DNA of 64,000 nt from the NCBI RefSeq assembly GCF_000277125.1, contig NC_016946.1, forward strand, positions 1,364,001 through 1,428,000. The letters are read 5' to 3'. Source of the stretch: Mycobacterium intracellulare ATCC 13950. GTDB taxonomy: Bacteria; Actinomycetota; Actinomycetes; Mycobacteriales; Mycobacteriaceae. This document shows positions 43,326 to 52,202 of this stretch, piece by piece (position 1 is the first letter of the stretch; each line of letters begins with the position of its first letter). Position numbers and translations under genes: made by a program. The notes beneath the pieces are model-generated. The model saw only the letters and a program-made list of their open reading frames with translations. It searched no databases and had not been told where the DNA came from.

Positions 43326-44468
43326 TTAGTACCCCATGGCCCGACCCATGAGGTCCTTCATGATCTCAGTGGTGCCCGCATAGAGCCGCTGCACCCGCGA
43401 GTCCCGCCAGAGTCTGGCTACTTCGTACTCGTTGATATAGCCGTAGCCGCCGTGCAGCTGCAGGCAGCGGTCGATGATCTCCCACTGGACTTCCGAGGTC
43501 CACCACTTCAGCCCGGCGGCGTCCTGATCGCTCAGGGTGCCGTCGTTGACCGAGAGCACGCATTGGTCGAGGTAGGTCTGAGCGGCGTCGAGCTTGGTCT
43601 GCATTTCGGCCAGGAAGTGCCTATTGACCTGAAACTTGCCGATGGGCTGCCCAAACGCGGTGCGCTCCAGCGCGTAGGCCTTGGTCAGGTCGAGCGCACG
43701 GCGGGCGGCCGGCAGCGCGTAGCAGGCTACGCCGACCCGCTCGCTGGGCAGGTTGGAGACCAGATGGTAGAAGCCGCGGTTGAGCTCTCCCACCAGGTTC
43801 TCCTTGGGCACCTTGACATCCTCGAAGAACAATTCCGCGGTGTCGGCGGAGTATTGGCCGATTTTGTCGAGCTTGCGGCCACGGGTGAAACCCTCCATCC
43901 CGTCCTCGATCATCAGCAGGCTGATGCCCTTGTGCCGCGCCGACGGATCGGTCTTCACGGCCGTCAGCACCAGCTTGGACAGCAGGCCGTTGCTGATAAA
44001 GGTCTTCTGGCCGTTGACCACCCAGTGGTCGCCCTCGTCGCGCGCGGTGGTCTTGATGCCGGCCAGGTCGGACCCGGCCGCGGGTTCGGACATCGCGATG
44101 GACCCGATGTACTCGCCGGAGACAAACTTGGGCAGCCAGCGTTCCTTCTGCTCCTCGGTGGTCAGATCGTTCAGGTACGGCACCAGGATGTCGTTCTGCA
44201 CGCCGAGGCCGATGCCGACCGAGCCGGTAAGGAACATCTCCTCGGAGACGATCTGATTGAACCGGAAGTCCTTGACGCCGAGCCCGCCGTACTTTTCGTC
44301 GAACTCCCAGCCGATCAATCCGTGTTCGCCTGCGGCCAGCCAGGCCTCACGGCTCACCTTGCCGTCGCGTTCCCACTTCTCGACGTTGGGCACGCATTCG
44401 CGCTCGAAGAAGCTCCTGGCGGTGGCCCGGAACTCGTCGTGGATCTCCTCGAAAATGTTGCGGCGCAT
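43326..44468 (-). CDS. Acyl-CoA dehydrogenase
   Basis: 380 residues with all family blocks: LIGWEFDEKYGGLGVKDFRF, IAMSEPAAGSDLAGIKTTAR, GQKTFISNGLLSKLVLTAVK, ELFFEDVKVPKENLVGELNR, AFGQPIGKFQVNRHFLAEMQ, LQLHGGYGYINEYEVARLWR and RLYAGTTEIMKDLMGRAMGY, where the Glu is in the position of the catalytic base in many FadEs. It is more like long-chain/glutaryl-type housekeeping enzymes than its two upstream neighbours. Last gene of a leftward trio (46700, 45498, 44468), 10 nt behind the middle gene. Confidence 0.93.
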   Translation of the reverse strand: MRRNIFEEIHDEFRATARSFFERECVPNVEKWERDGKVSREAWLAAGEHGLIGWEFDEKYGGLGVKDFRFNQIVSEEMFLTGSVGIGLGVQNDILVPYLNDLTTEEQKERWLPKFVSGEYIGSIAMSEPAAGSDLAGIKTTARDEGDHWVVNGQKTFISNGLLSKLVLTAVKTDPSARHKGISLLMIEDGMEGFTRGRKLDKIGQYSADTAELFFEDVKVPKENLVGELNRGFYHLVSNLPSERVGVACYALPAARRALDLTKAYALERTAFGQPIGKFQVNRHFLAEMQTKLDAAQTYLDQCVLSVNDGTLSDQDAAGLKWWTSEVQWEIIDRCLQLHGGYGYINEYEVARLWRDSRVQRLYAGTTEIMKDLMGRAMGY

Positions 44469-44478
44469 GTACTTCCCT

Positions 44479-45498
44479 CTACTCGGCTGTCTCGTCGGCC
44501 CACGTGACGACGGCGGGCAGCGCGCGGCCGGTGGCCCAGCCCTCGTCGGAGTCCTCGAAGAGCCGCTCCGCGAGCAGCCCTTCGAGCTGGTCGTGTGACC
44601 CGCAGAGCGCGTCGATCTGGAATCCTCGAGTGACGTAGCGGTGCAGATCGTGCTCGGCGGTCAGTCCGATCGCACCGCACACCTGCAGTGCCACGTCGCT
44701 GACGGCGCGGTGTGCCCGGCCCGCGGCGGCCTTGGCGGCCAGCGCCAACAGTTCGCCGCCGTCTCGCCATGACTCGCCCAGCAGCGCCCGCGCGCCTGCC
44801 AGCACCGCCGAGGCATCGGCCAGTGCATGCCGCGGCGATTGGAATGACCCGATCGGTGCGCCGAACTGGACGCGCACGCTGACGTGGTCGACGGCGATGC
44901 GCAGCGCCCGCTCGGCCAGTTCCACCAGTTCGGTGGCCAGCGCCCGACGGGCTGCGGTGACGGCGTTCTTCCATTCGGTGGAGGCCTCGACCAGCGGGGT
45001 GTCGATTGATCCGCTCACTCGGGTCCAATGCGTCGACACGTCAAAGGTGTCCAGCCGCTGGCCGTTGAGCCGCGATGCGTCCACAACGGCCACCGAAACG
45101 GTGTTCCTCGGTCCGACTACCGGGACCACGATCCGGCCCTCCGGCGGTCCCAGCATGATGCCCGAGACCCGCTCAGCATCGGAACCCGCCACACTTCCGG
45201 TGGCGAGGTCGGGCAGCAGCACGTGAGCTGCGGAACCGTCGAGCACTCCGGCCAGTTCGGCCAACATGATGCGGTCCAAGCAGTCCGTCAGGGCCAGCGA
45301 TCTGCCTTGCGCGCGGAACAACAGCTCACCCGCCTGGACGGGGTACTCGGCCTCGATCTCCGACCAGCCCAACTCGGCCAGCCGCCCACCGATTGCCAGG
45401 TGCTCACCGGCGTTCTTACCCGCCAGTTCCTCGAAGAGGCGAAACACCGCCTCTTCGACCATCTGCCATGACTCGTCGGGCACCGGCGCCTTCCTCAT
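44479..45498 (-). CDS. Acyl-CoA dehydrogenase-like subunit
   Basis: 339 residues from the ATG at 45498, overlapping the upstream fadE stop as ATGA. The N-terminal domain is diverged and short; the C-terminal helical domain is recognisable by LRIAVDHVSVRVQFGAPIGS, FQSPRHALADASAVLAGARA and LQVCGAIGLTAEHDLHRYVT. No GTSEI-type catalytic motif is present. This is the shape of the non-catalytic partner in heteromeric steroid-type acyl-CoA dehydrogenases, so I pair it with 45495. The unusual Cys in VCGAIG (usually LHGGIG) is a small deviation. Confidence 0.86.
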   Translation of the reverse strand: MRKAPVPDESWQMVEEAVFRLFEELAGKNAGEHLAIGGRLAELGWSEIEAEYPVQAGELLFRAQGRSLALTDCLDRIMLAELAGVLDGSAAHVLLPDLATGSVAGSDAERVSGIMLGPPEGRIVVPVVGPRNTVSVAVVDASRLNGQRLDTFDVSTHWTRVSGSIDTPLVEASTEWKNAVTAARRALATELVELAERALRIAVDHVSVRVQFGAPIGSFQSPRHALADASAVLAGARALLGESWRDGGELLALAAKAAAGRAHRAVSDVALQVCGAIGLTAEHDLHRYVTRGFQIDALCGSHDQLEGLLAERLFEDSDEGWATGRALPAVVTWADETAE

Positions 45499-46700
45499 CG
45501 TTTCTCCTTGGGCAGCCCGAGCAGGTGGTCGGCGATGATGCCGCGCTGCACTTCGGCGGTGCCACCCATCACCGTGGCGGCCCGCGAGTACCACCACTCG
45601 GCCCGCGCGGTGTCCAGTTCCGCGCCGCCACGGCCTGTGCCGGCGATCAGGTGCTCTCGCTCGATTTCCAGGATGAGGTCGTTGACCTCCTTCTCGGCGC
45701 GGCCGAACAGCAGCTTGTCGATGCTGCTATCGGCACCGACCGCCTCGCCCGCGGCCAATCGGCGCACGGTGGTGGCAGTGCGTGCCTGGGCGGCCGCCAC
45801 GTCGACATACACCCTGGCGAAGCGCCGGCGTTGCGCGTCGGTAGCGCCGGCGGTCACCATGTGCTCACGCAATCGACCCAATTCGGTGAGCACCTTGTTG
45901 AGCACCGCGTAGCCGTACATGCCGCGTTCGTACTGCATCAGATGCATCGCCACGGCCCAGCCGCCGCCGACGTCGCCGACGACCCGCTCACCGTCGACCC
46001 GGACGTCGTCGAAGAACACTTCGGCGAGTTCGCGGCGTCCGCTGGCCAGCGCGATCGGACGAATGGTGACGCCCGGTGCGTCGGCGTCGACCATGATCAT
46101 CGTCAGCCCGCGGTGTCGGCTCTCGGGGGTTCCGGTCCGGACCAACGCCAACAGGCGCGTCGCGGTGGGCCCTTGGCTGGTCCAGATCTTCTGACCGTTG
46201 ACGACGAACCCCCCGGCCCCGTCGTCGACCGCGCGGGTGCGCAGGCTGGCCAGGTCGCTGCCCGACTCGGGTTCTGAGAAACTTTGGCCCCACCACTCGA
46301 CGCCGCTGAGGTAACCCGGCAGATACGCCGCGGCCAGACCGGGAGCGAACTTCAACAGAGCGGGGCCGAGGGTCTCCAGCGTCCAGTGTTGGGCCGGAAT
46401 GGGCAGCATCGCGCGGCCGAGTTCCTCGTAGTACACCGCACGGTGAATCTCGTTGCCGCCCAACCCACCCGCGGCCTCCGGCCAGCCGTACCGGTTCCAG
46501 CCGTCGGCGTTCAGAGTGGCCATCACCGTGGCGTCGCGCGCAAGTCCGTCCTCGGCGCTGGTGAACGCGGCCGCGCGCCACTCGTCGGCTGTCTTCAAAT
46601 TACGCAGGTAACGTCGAAAGTCCTCGCGGTACGCCGCGATGCTGGACAGGTATTCGGGGTGGCGACCGCTATGCAGGGCGCTATCGACAGGGGCGGACAA
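45495..46700 (-). CDS. Acyl-CoA dehydrogenase, catalytic-type subunit
   Basis: About 400 residues. GWPEAAGGLGGNEIHRAVYY, QSFSEPESGSDLASLRTRAV, NGQKIWTSQGPTATRLLALV, VFFDDVRVDGERVVGDVGGG, and the C-terminal MGGTAEVQRGIIADHLLGLP with the usual Glu-containing helix. The 5' end is uncertain: a TTG at 46700 gives LSAPVDSALHSGRHPEYLSS and leaves the divergent promoter free, while a GTG at 46778 would extend it through the AT-rich element. It is divergent from the aldehyde dehydrogenase gene and first in the leftward fadE trio. Probable partner: product of 44479. Confidence 0.88.
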   Translation of the reverse strand: MSAPVDSALHSGRHPEYLSSIAAYREDFRRYLRNLKTADEWRAAAFTSAEDGLARDATVMATLNADGWNRYGWPEAAGGLGGNEIHRAVYYEELGRAMLPIPAQHWTLETLGPALLKFAPGLAAAYLPGYLSGVEWWGQSFSEPESGSDLASLRTRAVDDGAGGFVVNGQKIWTSQGPTATRLLALVRTGTPESRHRGLTMIMVDADAPGVTIRPIALASGRRELAEVFFDDVRVDGERVVGDVGGGWAVAMHLMQYERGMYGYAVLNKVLTELGRLREHMVTAGATDAQRRRFARVYVDVAAAQARTATTVRRLAAGEAVGADSSIDKLLFGRAEKEVNDLILEIEREHLIAGTGRGGAELDTARAEWWYSRAATVMGGTAEVQRGIIADHLLGLPKEKR

Positions 46701-46742
46701 CTGCTGCCCTTCCGTTGGTTCTCGCGTCTCGCCAGCCGGAGC

Positions 46743-46760
46743 TGAATCCGCTAAACAGTT
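46743..46760 (-). promoter_or_regulatory. Copy of the recurring AACT-TAGC element, minus strand
   Basis: Read on the minus strand: AACTGTTTAGCGGATTCA. It directly adjoins a 12-nt inverted repeat GTTAT-CT-ATAAC (46758-46769). It lies between the divergent fadE (start 46700 or 46778) and aldehyde dehydrogenase (46816) genes. Match to the 38376 copy is weaker than for the 59714 copy. Confidence 0.35.
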
Positions 46761-46815
46761 ATCTATAACAAGGTACACTAGCCCCACGCCGACAACTCTG
46801 CGAGAGGGAGCGCCA

Positions 46816-48309
46816 ATGACGGCTTCACCGGTCGCCGCTACAACTGTCCAGTTCAATCCCGAGGCCAGGCTTTTTATCGACGGCCGGTTGCGGGATTCGT
46901 CGACCGGTAAGACCGTCGACAACATCAATCCGGCTAACGAAGAAGTGCTCGGCCTCGCCACCGACGCCAGCGCCGAAGACATGGAGGAGGCCATCGCCGC
47001 TGCCCGGCGTGCCTTCGACTCCACCGACTGGTCCACCAACCACGAGTTCCGTCAACGCTGCCTGATGCAGTTGCACGACGCGCTGCAGGAGGAAGCCGAA
47101 GACATCCGCGCCGAGCTGATCGCCGAGGTCGGTGCGACGGTGGGGATGACCCACATCGCACAGATGGGATGGCCGCTGGCCGACGCCATCCGGTGGCCGG
47201 CCCAGCTGATCTCGACCTTCCAATGGGAGCGGATGCTCGATCAGGACGCGAAGATGGGCGTGCCGTACAACCGCGTCGTGGTCAAGGAGCCGATGGGTGT
47301 CGTCGGCGCGATCACGCCGTGGAATTTCCCGTTCGAGATCATCAGCAACAAGGTGGGCCAGATCCTGGCCACCGGCAACACGATGGTGCTCAAGCCGGCC
47401 ATGGAGACGCCGTGGAGCGCCCTGCGGTGGGGCCGGATCATCGCCGAGAAGACTGACATCCCGGCCGGTGTCGTCAACATCGTCCCGGCGTCGGACAACG
47501 ACATCGCCCAGGTGCTCGCCACCGACCCGCGGATTGACATGGTCTCCTTCACCGGATCAACAGCTGTCGGCAAAGTCATCCAGCGGCTCTCGGCCGACAC
47601 CATGAAGCGCAACATGCTCGAGCTCGGCGGCAAGTCGGTGTACCTGGTGCTCGATGATGCCGACATGGACACGGCGCTGCCCGGCTGTATCGGCGCACTG
47701 ATGCATTCCGGGCAGGGGTGTGCGCTGGCCACCCGGATGCTCGTCCCGCGTTCCCATTACGACCAGGCCGTCGAGGTCGCCTCCGCGACATTTGGCTCCC
47801 TGGCCGTCGGCGACCCTGCGGACCCGAATACCTTCTGCGGGCCGCTGGTCTCGGCCAAGCAACAGGCCCGGGTGCTGAACTACATCGAGATAGCCAAGCG
47901 TGACGGAGGCCGCGTCACCACGGGCGGCGGAGTTCCCGACGGCCTGGACCGCGGATACTTCGTGGCACCGACCGTCGTTGCCGACGTCGCACCGGACCAC
48001 ACGATCTTCCAGGAGGAAGTGTTCGGGCCGGTGCTGTCCATCACGCCGTACGACGGAGGTGACGACGGCGCCGTCGAGTTGGCCAACAACTCCACCTACG
48101 GCCTGGCCGGCGGCATCATGGGCTCCGACGAGCGCGCCATGGCCGTCGCCCGCCGCATCCGCACCGGCTCACTGATGATCAACAGTGGCATGTACTACGG
48201 CGCCGACGCCCCCTTCGGTGGCTACAAGATGAGCGGTATCGGCAGGCAGAACGGCATCGAGGGCTTCGAGCAGCATCTACAGACCAAGACGATCGGATAC
48301 CCCCTGTGA
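46816..48309 (+). CDS. Aldehyde dehydrogenase (NAD(P)+)
   Basis: 497 residues of the classical ALDH family. Motifs: ARLFIDGRLRDSSTGKTVDN, cofactor region GAITPWNFPFEIISNKVGQI, KPAMETPWSALRWG, SFTGSTAVGKVIQ, the general base Glu in LELGGKSVYLVLDD, and nucleophile Cys302 in SGQGCALATRMLV, plus EEVFGPVLSITPY near the end. The ATG at 46816 follows GAGAGGGAG. It probably oxidises an aldehyde produced after P450 or Rieske hydroxylation and alcohol oxidation to the acid that is then loaded with CoA. It starts a rightward unit of four genes and overlaps the CaiB gene as GTGA. Confidence 0.93.
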   Translation: MTASPVAATTVQFNPEARLFIDGRLRDSSTGKTVDNINPANEEVLGLATDASAEDMEEAIAAARRAFDSTDWSTNHEFRQRCLMQLHDALQEEAEDIRAELIAEVGATVGMTHIAQMGWPLADAIRWPAQLISTFQWERMLDQDAKMGVPYNRVVVKEPMGVVGAITPWNFPFEIISNKVGQILATGNTMVLKPAMETPWSALRWGRIIAEKTDIPAGVVNIVPASDNDIAQVLATDPRIDMVSFTGSTAVGKVIQRLSADTMKRNMLELGGKSVYLVLDDADMDTALPGCIGALMHSGQGCALATRMLVPRSHYDQAVEVASATFGSLAVGDPADPNTFCGPLVSAKQQARVLNYIEIAKRDGGRVTTGGGVPDGLDRGYFVAPTVVADVAPDHTIFQEEVFGPVLSITPYDGGDDGAVELANNSTYGLAGGIMGSDERAMAVARRIRTGSLMINSGMYYGADAPFGGYKMSGIGRQNGIEGFEQHLQTKTIGYPL

Positions 48310-49517
48310 GCGACATCCTCAGCGGAATACGCGTCGTTGAGCTGGCGGCGTGGACATTCGTTCCGGCCGCGGGCGCCGTGCTCGCCGATTGGGGTGCCGA
48401 CGTCATCAAAATCGAGCACCCCGAGACCGGTGACCCGCAGCGTGGCCTGATCAGCTCCGGGATCGTCACCGGCGCAGGGGGAGTGAATCACTTCATCGAG
48501 CAACCGAACCGCGGCAAGCGCAGCATTGGGCTGGACACCTCGACCCCGGACGGGCTCGAGCTGCTGATGAAGCTGCTCGAAACCGCCGACGTCTTTGTCA
48601 CGAATCTGCTGCCGGATTCGCGCCAGCGGATGGGGATTGACGTCGAGCAGGTGCGGGCGCGCAACCCCAAGATCATCTATGCCCGCGGCCACGGCTACGG
48701 CACCCGTGGCGACCTCGCCTCGCAGGGCGGCTTCGACCTGGCCGCCTACTGGGCGCGCGGCGGCATCGGCGATGCCTATTCGGCCGGCGACGGCACCTAC
48801 CCGCCGATTCAGCGACCGGCATTCGGCGACTCCTATGGTGGGCTGGCGATCGCGGGCGGAATCGCCGCGGCCCTGGTGAAGCGCGAGCGCACCGGCGAAC
48901 CGTCGGTGGTCGACGTGTCGCTGCTCAACGCCGCGATCTGGCAGTTGGGTCCGGACATCGTCGGATCAGGCGTCACCGGTCAGGACATCCCGAAGTTCAA
49001 CCTCGACGAGATGCCCAACCCGGTGGCCAGCATCTACAAGACCCGCGACAACCGGTTCATCGCCTTCGTGCTGCTGCAGGCCGACCGATTCTGGGCGGAC
49101 TTCTGCACCCGGCTGGGCCGCACCGATCTGATCGAGGACGAACGGTTCGCCAATGCGGTCGTGCGGTTCGGCAACCGTCAGGAGTGTATCGGCGAGTTGC
49201 GCAGCGCGTTCGAGTCCCAAGATCTCTCGCACTGGGAGAAGGCATTTGCTGGTTTCGACGGGGTGTGGGACGTCATGCACACCGCGCATGAGGTGCACAG
49301 TGACCCGCAGGTGATCGCGAACGGGTATCTGCCAAGGGTCACCGATGCGAACGACAACGAGTTCGCGCTGGCTGCCAGCCCCGTGCAGTTCGACGAGGCT
49401 CCGCTGGACCTGACGTGTGCGCCGGGCCACGGTGAGCACACCGACGCGCTGTTGGCCGAGTTGGGCTTCAGCGAAGAAGAGATCATCGAATTCAAAATCA
49501 ATTCGGTTGTGCTGTAG
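48306..49517 (+). CDS. CaiB/BaiF-type (class III) CoA-transferase, second copy
   Basis: 403 residues. GIRVVELAAWTFVPAAGAVL, DWGADVIKIEHPETGDPQRG, NRGKRSIGLDTSTPDG, DVFVTNLLPDSRQRMGIDVE, the Asp-containing GGFDLAAYWARGGIGDAYSA and DSYGGLAIAGGIAAALVKRE. The GTG start overlaps the aldehyde dehydrogenase stop, so acid production and CoA loading are translationally linked. It is a clear paralogue of 23417. The next gene starts on the last base of its stop codon (TAGTG). Confidence 0.92.
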   Translation: MSDILSGIRVVELAAWTFVPAAGAVLADWGADVIKIEHPETGDPQRGLISSGIVTGAGGVNHFIEQPNRGKRSIGLDTSTPDGLELLMKLLETADVFVTNLLPDSRQRMGIDVEQVRARNPKIIYARGHGYGTRGDLASQGGFDLAAYWARGGIGDAYSAGDGTYPPIQRPAFGDSYGGLAIAGGIAAALVKRERTGEPSVVDVSLLNAAIWQLGPDIVGSGVTGQDIPKFNLDEMPNPVASIYKTRDNRFIAFVLLQADRFWADFCTRLGRTDLIEDERFANAVVRFGNRQECIGELRSAFESQDLSHWEKAFAGFDGVWDVMHTAHEVHSDPQVIANGYLPRVTDANDNEFALAASPVQFDEAPLDLTCAPGHGEHTDALLAELGFSEEEIIEFKINSVVL

Positions 49518-50476
49518 TGGGTTCCGAGGAACTCGCGCGACGGTTCCTGCACGTCAATCTCAACTGCGCATCGCTGGACGCCACCGAGGCGCTCTATGTC
49601 GGGCAGCTTGGACTGGCGGCGCGAATGCGCACCGATCCCAAAGTTCCGACCGACGGCAGCATCCTCGGCATCGACGGCGACGAAACGTTTTGCGAGACAT
49701 CGTTTCTCTACGATTCGCGAGGCGGCCGCGCCGGCTGCGCTTTGGAGGCCATCGAGTTTCACAACCCGGCGCTGAAAGCCGATCCGAACAGTGACCCGAC
49801 TCGTCCCGGCATCCGGTCAACGCTGCTGACAGTGGCCGATCTCGATGCAACCGTCATAGCGTTGCGTGAGGCCGGCATCACCGTGGGCGGGCCGGTCGAC
49901 GGCCTGATCTCCGGCTCTAAATCGGTTCTCGCGGTCGACCCCGACGGAGCGGTCATCGAGCTCACCGAAGCCCCGAGCGATAAGCCGGGGGCGGTGTTCG
50001 CCGGAATCCGCCTCGCCGCCATCGACGCAGTGGCCACCGGAGAGTTCCTTGCCGCGATCGGTTTCACTCAGGTGCAGGCGCTGACTCAAGTCGAGGTGGC
50101 CGGCGACCAACTCACGCCTGACGGGTCACCCGATGCCGTCAAATGCGCGGTGTCGCGCTACGCGCTTCCTGAGGACGCCCATCAGTTCAGCCTCACCATT
50201 GTGGAACATCCCGACACCCGTGACGTGGACCCGGTGCCGTGGGGCGGGAACCATCAAGGGCTGTACCGCTGCGCGCTGCGGGTGGAAAACACCGAGGCGG
50301 CAATGGCGTTGGTCCCGAATTCCGTTGAAACCATGGGTGATCCGGTGTGGTGCCCGTTGCCGGGGACAAAGATCGAGGGGCTGTATATCTCCTTCCTGCG
50401 TTCGCCCGACGGAGTGGTATTCGAATTCGTCGAGCGGCCGCTGAAGTACTTCAGTCCGGCCGTGGAAAGGGGTTGA
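49517..50476 (+). CDS. Glyoxalase/VOC-superfamily protein, two VOC modules
   Basis: 319 residues. The first VOC half (about 8-155) has FLHVNLNCASLDATEALYVG, GCALEAIEFHNPALK and ILIDPDGAVIELTEAP-type text (AVDPDGAVIELTEAPSDKPG); the second (about 160-315) has FAGIRLAAIDAVATGEFLAA, HQGLYRCALRVENTEAAMAL and ISFLRSPDGVVFEFVERPLK. Paired beta-alpha-beta-beta-beta modules of this kind bind a metal and act as epimerases, dioxygenases or lyases on small or CoA-linked substrates. The specific reaction is not known. It starts with a GTG overlapping the CaiB stop by one base and belongs to the four-gene rightward unit. A methylmalonyl-CoA-epimerase-like role is one option. Confidence 0.83.
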   Translation: MGSEELARRFLHVNLNCASLDATEALYVGQLGLAARMRTDPKVPTDGSILGIDGDETFCETSFLYDSRGGRAGCALEAIEFHNPALKADPNSDPTRPGIRSTLLTVADLDATVIALREAGITVGGPVDGLISGSKSVLAVDPDGAVIELTEAPSDKPGAVFAGIRLAAIDAVATGEFLAAIGFTQVQALTQVEVAGDQLTPDGSPDAVKCAVSRYALPEDAHQFSLTIVEHPDTRDVDPVPWGGNHQGLYRCALRVENTEAAMALVPNSVETMGDPVWCPLPGTKIEGLYISFLRSPDGVVFEFVERPLKYFSPAVERG

Positions 50477-50479
50477 GCG

Positions 50480-51268
50480 TTGGACCTGGGAGTGCGCGGC
50501 AAGGGTTATGTCGTCGTCGGCGGGACGGCGGGTATGGGACTGGCGGCAGCGCGGGCGCTGGCTCGCGAGGGTGCGTCGGTCGTCGTGGTCGGGCGCGACC
50601 CACAGCGAGGAAAGAACGCCGCGGAAGAAGTCGCCGCAGCGGGTGCGGCCTCGGCGCATGACCTGGTCTTCGACGTGAGTCAGCCCGGAGCGGCAGTGGC
50701 CGCGGTCGACGAGGCAGTGCGGCTTCTCGGCAGGCTCGACGGCATCGCGGTCACTATGGGCACCGCCGGAATGATGCCGATCGACTCCGACGACGCCGCC
50801 TGGGACGCCGCGTTTCACGACGTCTTGCTAGCCACCGTCCGCAGCGTGCAGGCGGCACTGCCACACCTCGCGGTCAACGGAGGCGCGATCGTGACCACCG
50901 CCGCGTACTCGGCGCGCTCGCCGCACGAGCCCCGGCTGCCCTACGCCAGCCTGAAGGCGGCCGTTGCCACCTTCACCCGCGGAATCGCGCGCACCCATGG
51001 CAAATCGGGCATCCGGGCGAACAGCGTAGCCCCCGGCGCCGTGGAAACCGATGCGCTGCATGCCATCCGGGGATACGTCGCCGAAAGCAAGGGCTATCCC
51101 TACGACGAGGCCCTCGAGCGGGCACTGGTGGAGGATTTCGGGTTCGACGCCGCGCTCGGGCGCCCCGGACAGCCCGATGAGATCGGCGCTCTGATCGCCT
51201 TCCTGCTGTCGGACGTCTGCGCGTTCGTCACCGGCCAGACCATCTACGCCGACGGTGGCGCGCCCTAG
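50480..51268 (+). CDS. SDR oxidoreductase
   Basis: 262 residues from a TTG start 3 nt after the VOC gene. Cofactor loop YVVVGGTAGMGLAAARALAR, DVSQPGAAVAAVDEAVRLLG, TMGTAG in place of NNAG, Ser in IVTTAAYSARSP, active-site YASLKAAVATFTRGIA and IRANSVAPGAVETDALHAIR. Tyr and Lys are intact, so it should be a working NAD(P)-dependent dehydrogenase. It ends the rightward unit (ALDH, CaiB, VOC, SDR) and nearly touches a convergent SDR gene. Substrate unknown. Confidence 0.9.
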   Translation: MDLGVRGKGYVVVGGTAGMGLAAARALAREGASVVVVGRDPQRGKNAAEEVAAAGAASAHDLVFDVSQPGAAVAAVDEAVRLLGRLDGIAVTMGTAGMMPIDSDDAAWDAAFHDVLLATVRSVQAALPHLAVNGGAIVTTAAYSARSPHEPRLPYASLKAAVATFTRGIARTHGKSGIRANSVAPGAVETDALHAIRGYVAESKGYPYDEALERALVEDFGFDAALGRPGQPDEIGALIAFLLSDVCAFVTGQTIYADGGAP

Positions 51269-51276
51269 TAACGAAC

Positions 51277-52188
51277 TCAGGCCGTCGGCAGCGGCCCGGC
51301 CAGCCCGCGGGGCGAAGTGCCGTAGAGCCAGCTGACGGCCTGTCCGATCTCCGAAAAGGCTAGGGAGAAACCGTCTTTGGCGTGGTAGGCGCCAGGAGCC
51401 TCGGTAAAGCCCTCGATGCGGGTCAGCTTGTCGCCGTTGATACGCAGGATCTGCCCGGTGAGCCACGACGACTGCGCCGATTGCAGCCAGGCCACCACAG
51501 CGGAGCTGCGGGCGGGATCCAGCGCGGGATCGTCAGCCCGGGCGCCGAAGACATCGGCGGTCATTCGCGACATCGCCAGTGGCGAGATCGCATTGACTGC
51601 AACACCGTAACGTTGTGCCTCCATCGCGGTGACGAGCGTCAGGTTGGCGATCGCGGCCTTGGCCGCGCCGTAAGCGCTCTGCCCGACATTGCCCCACAAG
51701 CCCGCGCCGGACACCGTATTGACGACGTGCGCGTCAATCGGGTTGCCTGCCTTGAACTGAGCGCGCCAGTACTCGCAGGCATGTCGGGTGACCGCGAAGG
51801 TACCTTTGAGATGTACGGCGATGACGGCGTCCCAATCGGCCTCACTGGAGGCGGCCACCATGGAATCGCGCAGGATGCCCGCGTTGTTCACCACTCCGGT
51901 CAGGCAACCGAAAGTGTCGATGGCGGTGGAGATCATGTCGGCGACGTCGTCCCACGCCGACACCGAACCCGTGTGCGCGACGGCCTTGCCGCCGGACGCC
52001 TCGATCTCGGCGACGACGTCCGCCGCGGGACCTTCCTCGTCACTGCTTGAGCCATCCCTGCCGACACCTGGATCGTTCACCACGACGGCCGCACCCTGCT
52101 TGGCCAACTCGAGGCAGTGGGCTCGGCCGATTCCCCGGCCGCCGCCCGTCACCAAAACGACCTTGCCGGTCAGTGGACCTTCAGGCAT
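51277..52188 (-). CDS. SDR oxidoreductase, multifunctional-enzyme-type hydroxyacyl-CoA dehydrogenase
   Basis: 303 residues from the ATG at 52188; an ATG at 52206 is possible. KVVLVTGGGRGIGRAHCLEL, AAVVVNDPGVGRDGSSSDEE, VVNNAGILRDSMVAASSEAD, NTVSGAGLWGNVGQSAYGAA with Tyr and Lys intact, and VAVNAISPLAMSRMTADVF. The DPGVGRDGS insertion and NNAGILRD are characteristic of the dehydrogenase part of peroxisomal-type multifunctional enzymes acting on (3R)-hydroxyacyl-CoAs, including bile-acid or sterol side-chain substrates. It is the last gene of the leftward six-gene unit starting at 59634. Confidence 0.91.
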   Translation of the reverse strand: MPEGPLTGKVVLVTGGGRGIGRAHCLELAKQGAAVVVNDPGVGRDGSSSDEEGPAADVVAEIEASGGKAVAHTGSVSAWDDVADMISTAIDTFGCLTGVVNNAGILRDSMVAASSEADWDAVIAVHLKGTFAVTRHACEYWRAQFKAGNPIDAHVVNTVSGAGLWGNVGQSAYGAAKAAIANLTLVTAMEAQRYGVAVNAISPLAMSRMTADVFGARADDPALDPARSSAVVAWLQSAQSSWLTGQILRINGDKLTRIEGFTEAPGAYHAKDGFSLAFSEIGQAVSWLYGTSPRGLAGPLPTA

Positions 52189-52202
52189 GCTCGTTAGCCC
52201 CT

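Noticed and set aside
43452..44507. 351-codon plus-strand open frame opposite the acyl-CoA dehydrogenase at 43326
   Set aside because: A shadow of a gene with complete acyl-CoA dehydrogenase motifs; no ribosome site and no domain.
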